In this document: positions 1-8,245 of the stretch, in pieces
Numbering within the stretch: position 1 is the stretch's first letter
Layout: each line of letters begins with the position of its first letter
DNA from: Blattabacterium cuenoti
GTDB lineage: Bacteria; Bacteroidota; Bacteroidia; Flavobacteriales; Blattabacteriaceae
NCBI RefSeq assembly: GCF_014252035.1
Contig: NZ_CP059207.1
Coordinates: 461,578-525,577 of the forward strand
DNA: 64,000 nucleotides
Reading direction: 5' to 3'
Notes under the pieces: generated by a model
The model's input: the letters and a program-made list of their open reading frames with translations, nothing else
Database searches by the model: none
Told to the model about the DNA's origin: nothing
Translations under genes and position numbers: made by a program

Positions 1-2787
1 TGAAAATTTTTTTTCGTATTCTATTTCCAAATTTTCTATTCTTGTTTTATCTAAAATTCTAGTTGTTTTATTTTTGATACTTCTAGTAAAAAGTTTTGTA
101 TCTACTACAATTCCAAATAAAGAAGGTTCTGCTCTTAATGAAGCATCTTTTACATTTCCAGCTTTATCACCAAAAATAGCTCTTAATAATTTTTCTTCTG
201 GAGTAGGATCAGATTCTCCTTTTGGAGTTATTTTACCTATAAGAATATCTCCTGGTTTCACTTCAGCACCTATTCTTATAATACCATTTTCATCCAAATC
301 TTTAGTTGCTTCTTCGCTGACATTTGGAATATCATTTGTCAATTCTTCCATTCCTAATTTTGTATCTCGAACTTCCAAAGAGTATTCATCTATATGAATA
401 GAAGTAAACCAATCTTCACTAACCACTTTTTCAGAAATTAAAACTGCATCTTCAAAATTATATCCATTACATGGAATAAAAGCAGCTTTTAAATTTCTAC
501 CCAAAGCTAAATCTCCTTTCTCTGTAGCATATCCTTCACATAAAATTTGTCCTTTGAATACTTGCATTCCTTTTTTTACAATAGGTTTCAAAGTAATACA
601 TGTATTTTGATTTGTTTTTCTGAATTTAATTAAATTATAAACTTTTCTTTCTGAATAAAAACTAACTAGAGATTCTCGATATGTTCTATTATAACAAATA
701 ATAATTTTTTTTGCATCTACATATTCCACTATCCCATTTTTTTCTGCATTAATTAGAATTCTAGAATCATTTGCTACTTGTTTTTCTAAACCTGTACCTA
801 CAATAGGAGATTCAGGTTTTAATAACGGTACTGCTTGACGCATCATATTGGATCCCATTAGTGCTCTATTCGCATCATCATGTTCCAAAAAAGGAATCAA
901 TGATGCAGATATCGAAGCAATTTGGTTGGGTGCTACATCAACATAATCCACTTGTTCTGGTTTAACTATTGGAAAATCTCCATCTTCACGAGCTATAATT
1001 CTATCTGAAAAAAAATTTCCTTTTTTATCAATAGCGTTTGCTTGTGCTATAATTTTTCCTTCTTCCTCTTCAGCACTTAAATATTGTACTTTAGATTTTA
1101 AATCAATTTTTCCATTTTTTACTTTTCGATATGGAGTTTCAACAAATCCCATATTATTAATTTTAGCAAATACAGACAAAGATGATATTAATCCTATATT
1201 AGGACCTTCTGGAGTTTCTATTGGACATAATCTTCCATAATGAGAATAATTAACATCTCTAACTTCAAATCCTGCTCTTTCTCTAGATAAACCACCAGGA
1301 CCCAATGCTGAAAGTCTTCTTTTATGAGTAATTTCTGATAATGGATTGGTTTGATCCATAAATTGAGATAATTGGTTAGTACCAAAAAAAGTATTAATAA
1401 CAGATGATAATGTTTTTGCATTGATAAGATCAACTGGCATAAATACTTCATTATCTCGTACGTTCATTCTTTCTCTTATAGTTCTTGCCATTCTAGCTAA
1501 ACCAATACTAAATTGTGTATATAATTGTTCTCCTACTGTTCTAACTCTTCTGTTAGATAAATGATCAATATCATCTACTTCTCTTTTAGAATTGAATAAG
1601 GCATTTAAATGTTCTACTATTGCAATAATATCTTTTTTAGTTAAGACTAAATGTTCTAAATCTATATTTAATCCTAAACGTTTATTTAAACGATATCTTC
1701 CTACAGGCCCTAAACTATATCTTGTATCAGAAAAAAACAATTTATCTATAACTCCCCTAGCAGTTTCTTCATCTGGTGGTTCTGTATTTCTAAGCTGTCT
1801 ATAAATATATTCTACAGCTTCTTTTTCAGAATTTGTAGGATCTTTTTGTAAAGTATTATATATTATAGAATAATCATTTTTTCTCCCCCCTCCTTTATGT
1901 AAAAGAATTATTTTTATTTCATGTTGAATAATTAAATCAATATGTTCTTCTTTTAGTAAAGTATCCCTATCTATAAGTATTTCATTTTTTTCTATAGAAA
2001 TTACTTCTCCAGTATCTTCATCTACAAAGTCCTCATGCCATATTTTCAAAACCCTAGCAGCTAGAGTTCTATTGATAATATGTGAATATTCTTTTTTTTC
2101 TTTTATTTCTACTTCTTCAGCTAAATCAAATATTTCTAATATATCTTTATCTCTTTCATATCCTATAGCACGTAATAAAGTAGTCATAGGCAATTTTTTC
2201 TTTCTATCTATATATGCATACATAACATTATTAATATCCGTTGCAAATTCTATCCATGAACCTTTAAATGGAATTATTCTTGCTGAATATAATTTTGTTC
2301 CATTAGCATGATGAGATTGACCGAAAAAAACACCTGGAGAACGATGTAGTTGAGAAACAATTACTCTTTCTGCACCATTAAATATAAATGAACCAGAAGG
2401 CGTCATATATGGACATGTACCCAAGTATACATCCTGATATACCGTTTCAAAATCTTCATGTTCCGGATCTGTACAATATAGTTTTAATTTAGCCTTTAAA
2501 GGAACGCTATAAGTTACACCTCTTTCAATGCATTCTTCTATAGAGTATCTAGGAGAATCAATAGAATATCCTTTAAATTCTAAAACAAAAGAATTTCTAG
2601 CATCAGATATAGGAAAATTTTCCATAAAAGCTTTGAATAAACCTTCATTTTTTCTATCTTCTGGTTTTGTTTCTAATTGAAAAAATTCTTTAAAAGATTT
2701 TATTTGTATATCCAAAAAATCAGGATACTCTACTTGCTTTGCTACTGAAGAGAAAGTAATTCTTTCTGATGTATTATCTGTATTCAC
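1..2787 (-). CDS. rpoB: RNA polymerase beta subunit, 3' end cut by window edge
   Basis: Catalytic beta subunit of RNA polymerase. About 929 codons lie in the window; the remaining C-terminal part runs off the left edge. The frame reads cleanly from a GTG at 2787 ([14 protein letters not shown]...), with an adjacent in-frame TTG at 2790 as the alternative; no ATG lies in frame just upstream. The protein shows the family N-terminus ([15 protein letters not shown]) and, near residues 465-495, the rifampicin-pocket segment [13 protein letters not shown] followed by [20 protein letters not shown], then [12 protein letters not shown]. It follows rplL by about 50 bp, the normal rplJL-rpoBC order. 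The GTG start and lack of a Shine-Dalgarno sequence fit Bacteroidota. Identity is certain; only the exact start is open. Confidence 0.97.
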   Translation of the reverse strand, partial: MNTDNTSERITFSSVAKQVEYPDFLDIQIKSFKEFFQLETKPEDRKNEGLFKAFMENFPISDARNSFVLEFKGYSIDSPRYSIEECIERGVTYSVPLKAKLKLYCTDPEHEDFETVYQDVYLGTCPYMTPSGSFIFNGAERVIVSQLHRSPGVFFGQSHHANGTKLYSARIIPFKGSWIEFATDINNVMYAYIDRKKKLPMTTLLRAIGYERDKDILEIFDLAEEVEIKEKKEYSHIINRTLAARVLKIWHEDFVDEDTGEVISIEKNEILIDRDTLLKEEHIDLIIQHEIKIILLHKGGGRKNDYSIIYNTLQKDPTNSEKEAVEYIYRQLRNTEPPDEETARGVIDKLFFSDTRYSLGPVGRYRLNKRLGLNIDLEHLVLTKKDIIAIVEHLNALFNSKREVDDIDHLSNRRVRTVGEQLYTQFSIGLARMARTIRERMNVRDNEVFMPVDLINAKTLSSVINTFFGTNQLSQFMDQTNPLSEITHKRRLSALGPGGLSRERAGFEVRDVNYSHYGRLCPIETPEGPNIGLISSLSVFAKINNMGFVETPYRKVKNGKIDLKSKVQYLSAEEEEGKIIAQANAIDKKGNFFSDRIIAREDGDFPIVKPEQVDYVDVAPNQIASISASLIPFLEHDDANRALMGSNMMRQAVPLLKPESPIVGTGLEKQVANDSRILINAEKNGIVEYVDAKKIIICYNRTYRESLVSFYSERKVYNLIKFRKTNQNTCITLKPIVKKGMQVFKGQILCEGYATEKGDLALGRNLKAAFIPCNGYNFEDAVLISEKVVSEDWFTSIHIDEYSLEVRDTKLGMEELTNDIPNVSEEATKDLDENGIIRIGAEVKPGDILIGKITPKGESDPTPEEKLLRAIFGDKAGNVKDASLRAEPSLFGIVVDTKLFTRSIKNKTTRILDKTRIENLEIEYEKKFS

Positions 2788-2838
2788 CAATTTATTTAAT
2801 TGATATTTATTGTTTATTTTCAGTTTTAAAATGTATTT

Positions 2839-3219
2839 TTATTTCAATTCAATTTCTGCTCCTATTTGTTCAAATTTATTTTTGAAATCTTCTGCATCTT
2901 TCTTATTTACAGATTCTTTTATAACACTAGGTACATTATCTACTAAATCTTTAGACTCTTTAAGTCCTTTTCCAGTTACTTCTTTTACTAGTTTTACTAC
3001 AGATAGTTTAGAATTTCCAGTAGATTTTAAAATAATATTGAATATACTTTTTTCCTCTTTTTCTGATTTTTTTTCTACATTTTTAGAATTATTATCACCT
3101 GGGCTTAATAATGATAAACCAGATGGCTCTATACCATATTTTTTTTTTAGAATATTAGCTAAATCAGTAACTTGTTTTACTGTTAGATTAACTAATTGTT
3201 CTGCTAATTTTTCTATCAT
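2839..3219 (-). CDS. rplL: 50S ribosomal protein L7/L12
   Basis: Stalk protein of the large subunit, which recruits translation GTPases. It has 126 residues, the normal length. It has an N-terminal dimerisation helix region (MIEKLAEQLVNLTVKQVTDL), an unusually Ser/Asn/Lys/Glu-rich hinge around residues 37-58 in place of the usual Ala/Gly-rich linker, and the conserved C-terminal domain with VVKLVKEVTGKGLKESKDLV and an ending EQIGAEIELK. It sits between rplJ and rpoB as in most bacteria. The replacement of Ala/Gly by AT-rich codons in the hinge is what base-composition drift would produce. Confidence 0.97.
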   Translation of the reverse strand: MIEKLAEQLVNLTVKQVTDLANILKKKYGIEPSGLSLLSPGDNNSKNVEKKSEKEEKSIFNIILKSTGNSKLSVVKLVKEVTGKGLKESKDLVDNVPSVIKESVNKKDAEDFKNKFEQIGAEIELK

Positions 3220-3249
3220 TTTATTATTAATTATTTTTTTAATTATTAT

Positions 3250-3810
3250 CTATTTTTTCATCAAAATTTCCAAAATATTATATATGTTATCCTTCAATGA
3301 ATTTAAAGATAAAATCACATTCTTCATTGGAAATTGAAGTATATTTATAATTTCTATAATGATTTCTTCTTTGGATTTAATATTAATTAATAAATCCAAA
3401 TCTTTATTGCCAAAATAAAAAGAATCTTGAAAATAAGCACATTTCATGTACGGTTTTTCTGATTTTTCTTCAATATGAAAATTCTTTATTATTCTAGAAA
3501 TAATGTTTCCTTTACTTGGATTTGAATATAAAACAGTAGTATTTCCATTTAATACAGAGATAAATGTATTTAATTTATTATTTTTTTCCAAAGCTTTTTT
3601 TAAAAGAGTATTTTTTACTACTTTCATTTTGATATTTTCTTTATGAAAATTTTTTCTGATAGTAGATATTTGATTAGAATTTAAATTAGATATATCAACT
3701 AGATATATTGTATCATTATTATTATCATTCAATAATGAAATCAATTTTGATAATTCTTTTTTTTTTACTTCTTTATTATTATTTTTTTTACTCATTGATT
3801 TTTTAATCAA
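3250..3810 (-). CDS. rplJ: 50S ribosomal protein L10
   Basis: Base of the L7/L12 stalk, binding 23S rRNA and L12 dimers. As drawn it has 186 residues and overlaps the 3' end of rplA by 8 bp. A second ATG at 3795 (MSKKNNNKEVKKKEL) would give 181 residues without the overlap and is about equally plausible; no ribosome binding site decides between them. Family features are the segment YLVDISNLNSNQISTIRKNF, which matches the L10 RNA-binding domain, KVVKNTLLKKAL, and a long C-terminal helix that would carry L12. The C-terminal region is strongly diverged and rich in Ile, Asn and Lys. Placement between rplA and rplL supports the call. Confidence 0.93.
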   Translation of the reverse strand: MIKKSMSKKNNNKEVKKKELSKLISLLNDNNNDTIYLVDISNLNSNQISTIRKNFHKENIKMKVVKNTLLKKALEKNNKLNTFISVLNGNTTVLYSNPSKGNIISRIIKNFHIEEKSEKPYMKCAYFQDSFYFGNKDLDLLINIKSKEEIIIEIINILQFPMKNVILSLNSLKDNIYNILEILMKK

Positions 3811-4501
3811 AGTTTTTTATATCTAGTGATACGCTACCACTACCCATTGTAGATGATAAACATACATTTTTTATATATGAACCTTTAGAAGATGATGGCT
3901 TACTTTGAATAATTTTTCTCATAAATTCCTTTATATTTTCTAATAAATGTTGATTTGAAAAAGATATTCTTCCTACCGAAGAATGAATAATACCATAACG
4001 ATCAGATTTAAAAAATACTTTTCCATATTTAAATTCCTCTATAGATTTTTTTATATCTGTTGAAACAGTATCCATTTTAGGATTAGGCATTAATCCTTTT
4101 GGTCCTAGTATCTTTCCAAGAATACTTAATTTATTCATAACTGAAGGAGTAGCAACTATTACATCAATATTATCAGTCCATCCAGATTTTATTTTTTCAA
4201 TATAATCTAATCCAACATAATCTGCTCCAGATTCTTTAGCTTCTAATTCTCTTTCTTGATCAACTAAAGCTAATACAATAGTATTTTTTCCTATTCCATT
4301 AGGAAGTTTTATTGATCCTCTAACCATTTGATCTGGTAAACGAGGATCTATTCCAAGACAAATAGCAATATCTACAGAAGCATTAAATTTAACAAAATTT
4401 GTTTTTTTAATGATTTCTATAGCTTTTTCTAAAGAATATTTCTTATTATGAGAAATTTTATCTCTATATTTTTTTTTATTTTTAGTTAATTTTTTTGACA
4501 T
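3803..4501 (-). CDS. rplA: 50S ribosomal protein L1
   Basis: L1 stalk protein that contacts E-site tRNA and in many bacteria represses its own operon. It has 232 residues, the family length. Recognisable segments are FNASVDIAICLGIDPRLPDQ near residue 38, GSIKLPNGIGKNTIVLAL, ADYVGLDYIEKIKSGW, and the L1 signature around LGPKGLMPNPKMDTV. It lies 3 bp downstream of rplK and overlaps rplJ. The C-terminus (GSVSLDIKNFD) is as in other Bacteroidota. Confidence 0.97.
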   Translation of the reverse strand: MSKKLTKNKKKYRDKISHNKKYSLEKAIEIIKKTNFVKFNASVDIAICLGIDPRLPDQMVRGSIKLPNGIGKNTIVLALVDQERELEAKESGADYVGLDYIEKIKSGWTDNIDVIVATPSVMNKLSILGKILGPKGLMPNPKMDTVSTDIKKSIEEFKYGKVFFKSDRYGIIHSSVGRISFSNQHLLENIKEFMRKIIQSKPSSSKGSYIKNVCLSSTMGSGSVSLDIKNFD

Positions 4502-4504
4502 ATA

Positions 4505-4939
4505 TCAATCTATCACTTCAATTCCCATAGATCTTGCTGTACCAGATATCATGGATATAGCAGATTCTATTGAAAAACAATTTAAATCTTCCATTTTTTC
4601 TTCTGCTATTTTTTTTATTTCATCTAAACTAATTTTTCCAATTTTTTGTCTATTAGATTCTTTCGATCCTTTCTCTTTTTTTAAAAAAGATAATAATTGT
4701 ATCGATACTGGCGGTTTTTTTATTACAAAAGAAAAAGATTTATCTTCATATACTGTAATTAAAACAGGACATATTTTTCCTTGTTTTTCTTTAGTACGAA
4801 AATTATATTGTTTACAAAATTCCATAATATTCACTCCAACACTTCCTAAAATAGGACCTATTGGAGGTGCAGGAGTTGCCTTTCCTCCATTTATATTTTG
4901 AATTTTTATTTTTTTTATTACTTTTTTCATAAAATTCAA
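4505..4939 (-). CDS. rplK: 50S ribosomal protein L11
   Basis: L11 forms the GTPase-associated centre with the 1060 region of 23S rRNA. It has 144 residues. The N-terminal domain carries the proline-rich switch [20 protein letters not shown] near residues 19-38 and [16 protein letters not shown]. The C-terminal RNA-binding domain ends with [18 protein letters not shown]-type family sequence. The start at MNFMKK overlaps the last 4 bp of nusG; MKK three codons later is an alternative. The gene is part of the nusG-rplK-rplA-rplJ-rplL-rpoB run. Confidence 0.97.
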   Translation of the reverse strand: MNFMKKVIKKIKIQNINGGKATPAPPIGPILGSVGVNIMEFCKQYNFRTKEKQGKICPVLITVYEDKSFSFVIKKPPVSIQLLSFLKKEKGSKESNRQKIGKISLDEIKKIAEEKMEDLNCFSIESAISMISGTARSMGIEVID

Positions 4940-5487
4940 ATTTTTTCTATTTGAGTAAAATTCAATTCTAAAGGAGTCTTCCTTCCAAAAATTAAAACTG
5001 CTAATTCTAATTTTCTTTTTTCCTCATTAATTTTTTCAATTGTTCCATTAAATCCACTGAAAGGTCCATCAATGACTTTTATTGTTTCTCCTACAACAAA
5101 AGGAATATTTATATCATAACTTTCGTATAATTTATCTATAGTGCCTAACATTTTATTGACCTCATCTTTTCTCATTGGAATAGGAACGGCAGAATTTCCT
5201 TTCCCTTCACTCAAAAAGTTAATAACTCCAGGTACGTTTTTAATTGCATGAACTGCTTCTCCATCTAAATTAGCTTCTACCATAACATATCCAGGATAAT
5301 GAACTTTTTCTCTATGGACTTTTTTTCCTTTTCTCATTTGTATTACTTTTTCAATAGGAACTAATATTTTACCTATATATTTTTGAAATCCATTATCTCT
5401 AACTTCATTTTCAATATATGATTTTACTTTATTTTCTTGTCCACTAATGGTTTTAATAACATACCATTTTTTTTCTAAATCATTCAT
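4936..5487 (-). CDS. nusG: Transcription termination/antitermination protein NusG
   Basis: Elongation factor bridging RNA polymerase with Rho or the ribosome. It has 183 residues. The N-terminal NGN domain begins [20 protein letters not shown] and contains [20 protein letters not shown]; the C-terminal KOW domain is at about residues 130-160 ([20 protein letters not shown]). Its ATG overlaps the secE stop by one base (TAATG), which indicates translational coupling. Length and both domains are normal. Confidence 0.97.
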   Translation of the reverse strand: MNDLEKKWYVIKTISGQENKVKSYIENEVRDNGFQKYIGKILVPIEKVIQMRKGKKVHREKVHYPGYVMVEANLDGEAVHAIKNVPGVINFLSEGKGNSAVPIPMRKDEVNKMLGTIDKLYESYDINIPFVVGETIKVIDGPFSGFNGTIEKINEEKRKLELAVLIFGRKTPLELNFTQIEKI

Positions 5488-5690
5488 TATCCAATTTTTA
5501 TAGAAAATAATTTTTTAATTATAAAAATTAAAAAACCATCTACCCCATATAAAAATATGGAGAAAAATATAGAAAAAAAAGTAACAATTATAGTTGACGT
5601 TTTCAAATTTTTCCATTTTGGCCAAGTTATATAATAAAAAAATTCTTTATAAATTTCTGTAAAAAAACTATAAATTCTATTATTTATCAT
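5487..5690 (-). CDS. secE: Preprotein translocase subunit SecE
   Basis: Small essential membrane subunit of the SecYEG channel. I start it at the ATG at 5690 (MINNRIYSFFTEIYKEF), giving 67 residues. A longer open frame extends upstream, but it runs through the tRNA-Trp gene and is not coding. It shows the SecE hallmark: an amphipathic helix with YITWPKWKNLKTST, then one transmembrane helix (IIVTFFSIFFSIFLYGVDGFLIFII). It lies directly after tRNA-Trp and overlaps nusG by one base, the classic secE-nusG order. Confidence 0.95.
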   Translation of the reverse strand: MINNRIYSFFTEIYKEFFYYITWPKWKNLKTSTIIVTFFSIFFSIFLYGVDGFLIFIIKKLFSIKIG

Positions 5691-5710
5691 AAATCCTAAA
5701 AGTATATTTG

Positions 5711-5784
5711 CACGGATGGTAAGAATCGAACTTACGACCTTCGGTTTTGGAGACCGATGCTCTACCAAACTAAGCTACATCCGT
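5711..5784 (-). tRNA. trnW: tRNA-Trp (anticodon CCA)
   Basis: A 74-nt cloverleaf with acceptor ACGGATG paired to CATCCGT, discriminator G, and anticodon loop CTCCAAA flanked by the stem TCGGT/ACCGA. No 3' CCA is encoded. It sits between tuf and secE, 21 nt before the secE start, so it is probably cut from the same transcript. Confidence 0.97.
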
Positions 5785-5796
5785 AAAATAAATTAT

Positions 5797-6984
5797 TTAT
5801 ATGATAATATGAGTTACTTGTCCAGCTCCAACTGTTTTTCCACCTTCACGAATAGCAAAACGTAAATTTTCACTTAATGCAACAGGTTGATGTAAATCAA
5901 CTTCCATTGACACATTATCACCCGGCATTACCATTTCTACTCCATCTGGAAGATGGACTTCTCCTGTAACATCTGTTGTTCTCAAATAAAATTGAGGACG
6001 ATATTTATTATGAAAAGGAGTATGTCTACCACCTTCTTCTTTTGTAAGAACATAAACTTCTGCTTTAAATTTTTTATGTGGACTTATAGAACCTGGTTTT
6101 CCTATAACCATTCCTCTTCTAATATCTTTTTTTTCTATACCACGTAATAAAAGTCCAACATTATCTCCTGCTTGTCCTTTGTCTAATATTTTTCTAAACA
6201 TCTCAACTCCTGTTACTGTAGAAGTTAATTTATTATTTCCCATTCCTATAATATCTACTAAATCTCCTGTATTAACAATTCCACTTTCTATACGACCTGT
6301 AGCCACAGTACCTCTACCAGTTATAGTAAAAACATCTTCCACTGGCATTAAAAATGGTTTATCTATTTCACGTACAGGTTCTGGAATATATTCGTCTAAT
6401 ATATTCATAAGATCTTTAATTTTTTCAATCCACTTTTTTTCACCATTAAGAGCTCCTAATGCAGATCCTTGTATAACAGGAATATTTTCTCCGTCATATT
6501 CATATTTTGTAAGAAGTTCTCTAATTTCCATTTCTACTAATTCTAATAATTCTATATCATCTACTTGATCTACTTTATTCATAAAAACTACAATTTTAGG
6601 AACTCCTACTTGACGTGCTAATAATATATGTTCTCTAGTTTGAGGCATAGGGCCGTCTGTAGCAGCAACAACTAATATTGCTCCATCCATTTGCGCAGCG
6701 CCAGTTATCATATTTTTAATATAATCGGCATGTCCAGGACAATCAACATGAGCATAATGTCTTTTTACAGTTTCATATTCTACATGAGATGTATTAATCG
6801 TAATACCTCTAGCTTTTTCTTCTGGAGCATTATCTATGGCATCAAAACTTTTTTCTTCTGCTAAACCTACCTCTGATAATACTTTTGTTATTGCAGCAGT
6901 AAGTGTTGTTTTTCCATGATCTACGTGACCAGTAGTTCCTATATTTAAATGTGGTTTATTTCTTTTAAATTTTTCTTTTGCCAT
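5797..6984 (-). CDS. tuf: Elongation factor Tu
   Basis: GTPase that delivers aminoacyl-tRNA to the ribosome. It has 395 residues, full length. G1 is GHVDHGKT at residues 19-26, the switch I region has [10 protein letters not shown]3 is [12 protein letters not shown] near residue 81, and G4 is NKVD near residue 136. Domains II and III follow, with [13 protein letters not shown] and the C-terminal [14 protein letters not shown]. It lies downstream of four tRNA genes and upstream of tRNA-Trp and secE. Codon use is less AT-shifted and the protein far better conserved than its neighbours, as expected for a very highly expressed gene. This is the only tuf copy in the window. Confidence 0.99.
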   Translation of the reverse strand: MAKEKFKRNKPHLNIGTTGHVDHGKTTLTAAITKVLSEVGLAEEKSFDAIDNAPEEKARGITINTSHVEYETVKRHYAHVDCPGHADYIKNMITGAAQMDGAILVVAATDGPMPQTREHILLARQVGVPKIVVFMNKVDQVDDIELLELVEMEIRELLTKYEYDGENIPVIQGSALGALNGEKKWIEKIKDLMNILDEYIPEPVREIDKPFLMPVEDVFTITGRGTVATGRIESGIVNTGDLVDIIGMGNNKLTSTVTGVEMFRKILDKGQAGDNVGLLLRGIEKKDIRRGMVIGKPGSISPHKKFKAEVYVLTKEEGGRHTPFHNKYRPQFYLRTTDVTGEVHLPDGVEMVMPGDNVSMEVDLHQPVALSENLRFAIREGGKTVGAGQVTHIII

Positions 6985-7035
6985 GATAATAAATTAATAA
7001 TAATTAATTAGTTTCTAAATTTTTTTATAGAAAAA

Positions 7036-7107
7036 AGCCAATGGCGGGAATTGAACCCGTGACCTCTTCCTTACCAAGGAAGTACTCTTCCACTGAGCTA
7101 CATTGGC
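7036..7107 (-). tRNA. trnT: tRNA-Thr (anticodon GGT)
   Basis: A 72-nt cloverleaf with acceptor GCCAATG/CATTGGC and anticodon stem-loop CTTCC-TTGGTAA-GGAAG, anticodon GGT. The T arm contains GGTTCAATTCC. No CCA is encoded. It is the tRNA nearest upstream of tuf. Confidence 0.97.
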
Positions 7108-7133
7108 ACTATTTTTATTCACTCGTATAATAG

Positions 7134-7206
7134 AGCGGAAGACGGGATTCGAACCCGCGACATTCAACTTGGAAGGCTGAAGCTCTACCAACTGAGCTAC
7201 TTCCGC
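7134..7206 (-). tRNA. trnG: tRNA-Gly (anticodon TCC)
   Basis: A 73-nt cloverleaf with acceptor GCGGAAG/CTTCCGC and anticodon loop CTTCCAA closed by TCAGC/GTTGA, anticodon TCC. T arm GGTTCGAATCC. No CCA is encoded. Second of four tRNAs before tuf. Confidence 0.97.
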
Positions 7207-7214
7207 AAAAAAAA

Positions 7215-7298
7215 TGGGGAGAGCAGGATTCGAACCTGCGAAGGCATAGCCAACAGATTTACAGTCTGTCCTCGTTAACCAAACTTGAGTATCTCCCC
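7215..7298 (-). tRNA. trnY: tRNA-Tyr (anticodon GTA)
   Basis: An 84-nt class II tRNA with a long variable arm, acceptor GGGGAGA/TCTCCCC, discriminator A, and anticodon stem-loop CAGACTGTAAATCTG, anticodon GTA. No CCA is encoded. Part of the tRNA cluster upstream of tuf. Confidence 0.97.
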
Positions 7299-7308
7299 CC
7301 CATAAAGG

Positions 7309-7382
7309 AGCCGGCGGAGGGATTCGAACCCACGACCCCGAGATTACAAATCACGTGCTCTAACCAACTGAGCTACACCGGC
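7309..7382 (-). tRNA. trnT: tRNA-Thr (anticodon TGT)
   Basis: A 74-nt cloverleaf with acceptor GCCGGTG/CGCCGGC (one G-U pair) and anticodon loop TTTGTAA, anticodon TGT. The anticodon stem CGTGA/TCTCG has a central U-U mismatch at the third pair; all other stems pair well. It is the first gene of the tRNA-tuf-secE-nusG-rpl-rpoB run. No CCA is encoded. Confidence 0.95.
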
Positions 7383-7450
7383 AATAAAATTTGTTTAATT
7401 TTCGTTGATTAAAAAAATAATATTTCGTAACGATGAAAATCAGACGGATA

Positions 7451-7458
7451 CAAATCTA
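7451..7458 (-). promoter_or_regulatory. Candidate Bacteroidota -7 promoter box (TAGATTTG) for the tRNA-tuf-rpo run
   Basis: The minus strand reads TAGATTTG here, matching the Bacteroidota housekeeping -7 consensus TAnnTTTG. It lies about 69 bp before the first tRNA of the cluster. I see no clear TTG-type -33 element at the right spacing, so this is a candidate from motif and position only. Confidence 0.4.
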
Positions 7459-7491
7459 TAGAGATTTTTATAATTAAAAAAATAATAAATA

Positions 7492-8136
7492 TCACAAAAA
7501 TTTTATATTTTGAATTCTTTTTCTAAAGAATAACAATAAAACAACTCCTATAAATATAACCATATCAGATACATTAAAAACAGGTTTAAAAAATTGAAAA
7601 TTTTTACCTCCAAAAAACGGAATGTAATTAGGAAAAAAAATATCTATTATAGGAAGATGAAATATATCTACTACACATCCTTCCATAAAAGAAGCATAAC
7701 CATTATTAATACTATCGAAATTAATTTTTGATATTCCAGAATAAGGAATCCAATTTTTACATTCTTTACTATAAGTTGTTCCTGTATTAAATAAAAAACC
7801 ATATAATGCACTATCTAAAAAATTTCCTATAGCTCCTGAAAAAATAAACATCATTGGAATAACTAAATAATTAGAAGATTTATTTTTTACATTTTTATAA
7901 ATAAAAAATAATATGAAAGAAATTAAAAAAAATCGAAAAAAACTTAATAAAACTTTTCCAAAGTATCCAGGAGCAATATGAATTCCATAAGCCATTCCTG
8001 GGTTTTCAATCAATATAATGCAGAAAAAGGGAGATATACAAAAACCGTCTCCCAATCTAAAATGAGTTTTGATATAAATTTTTAAAAATTGGTCTATTAA
8101 TAAAATAGGAAAAGTAATAAAAAATATTTTTTTCAA
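7492..8136 (-). CDS. lspA: Lipoprotein signal peptidase (signal peptidase II)
   Basis: Inner-membrane aspartyl protease that removes lipoprotein signal peptides. It has 214 residues, longer than the roughly 160 of E. coli, because of a loop of about 40 residues between the third helix and the first catalytic motif; such loops are common in Bacteroidota. Visible family motifs are ENPGMAYG, SGAIGNFLDSALYG, GCVVDIFHLP with the first catalytic Asp, and FNVSDMVIFIGV with the second. Four hydrophobic segments are present. It lies downstream of ileS on the same strand with about 110 bp between; the traR/dksA-type gene found between these two in many free-living relatives is absent. Confidence 0.95.
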   Translation of the reverse strand: MKKIFFITFPILLIDQFLKIYIKTHFRLGDGFCISPFFCIILIENPGMAYGIHIAPGYFGKVLLSFFRFFLISFILFFIYKNVKNKSSNYLVIPMMFIFSGAIGNFLDSALYGFLFNTGTTYSKECKNWIPYSGISKINFDSINNGYASFMEGCVVDIFHLPIIDIFFPNYIPFFGGKNFQFFKPVFNVSDMVIFIGVVLLLFFRKRIQNIKFL

Positions 8137-8245
8137 AAAATAAAATTTATTGTTGTTATTTTCTAATATTCAATATTATAACATGTAAAACAATGAAAAA
8201 CATTATTTTCATATTTATTTCCTACTACTGACATATGTTTTATTT

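Noticed and set aside
2810-3337. Long open frame on the plus strand opposite rplL/rplJ
   Set aside because: It lies antisense to well-conserved ribosomal protein genes and its product is Phe/Ser/Leu-rich noise, typical of the complement of Lys/Glu-rich coding DNA.
5691-5768. N-terminal extension of secE through tRNA-Trp
   Set aside because: The extension translates the tRNA gene in antiparallel-free sense only by chance; SecE homologues begin near MINNRIYSFF.
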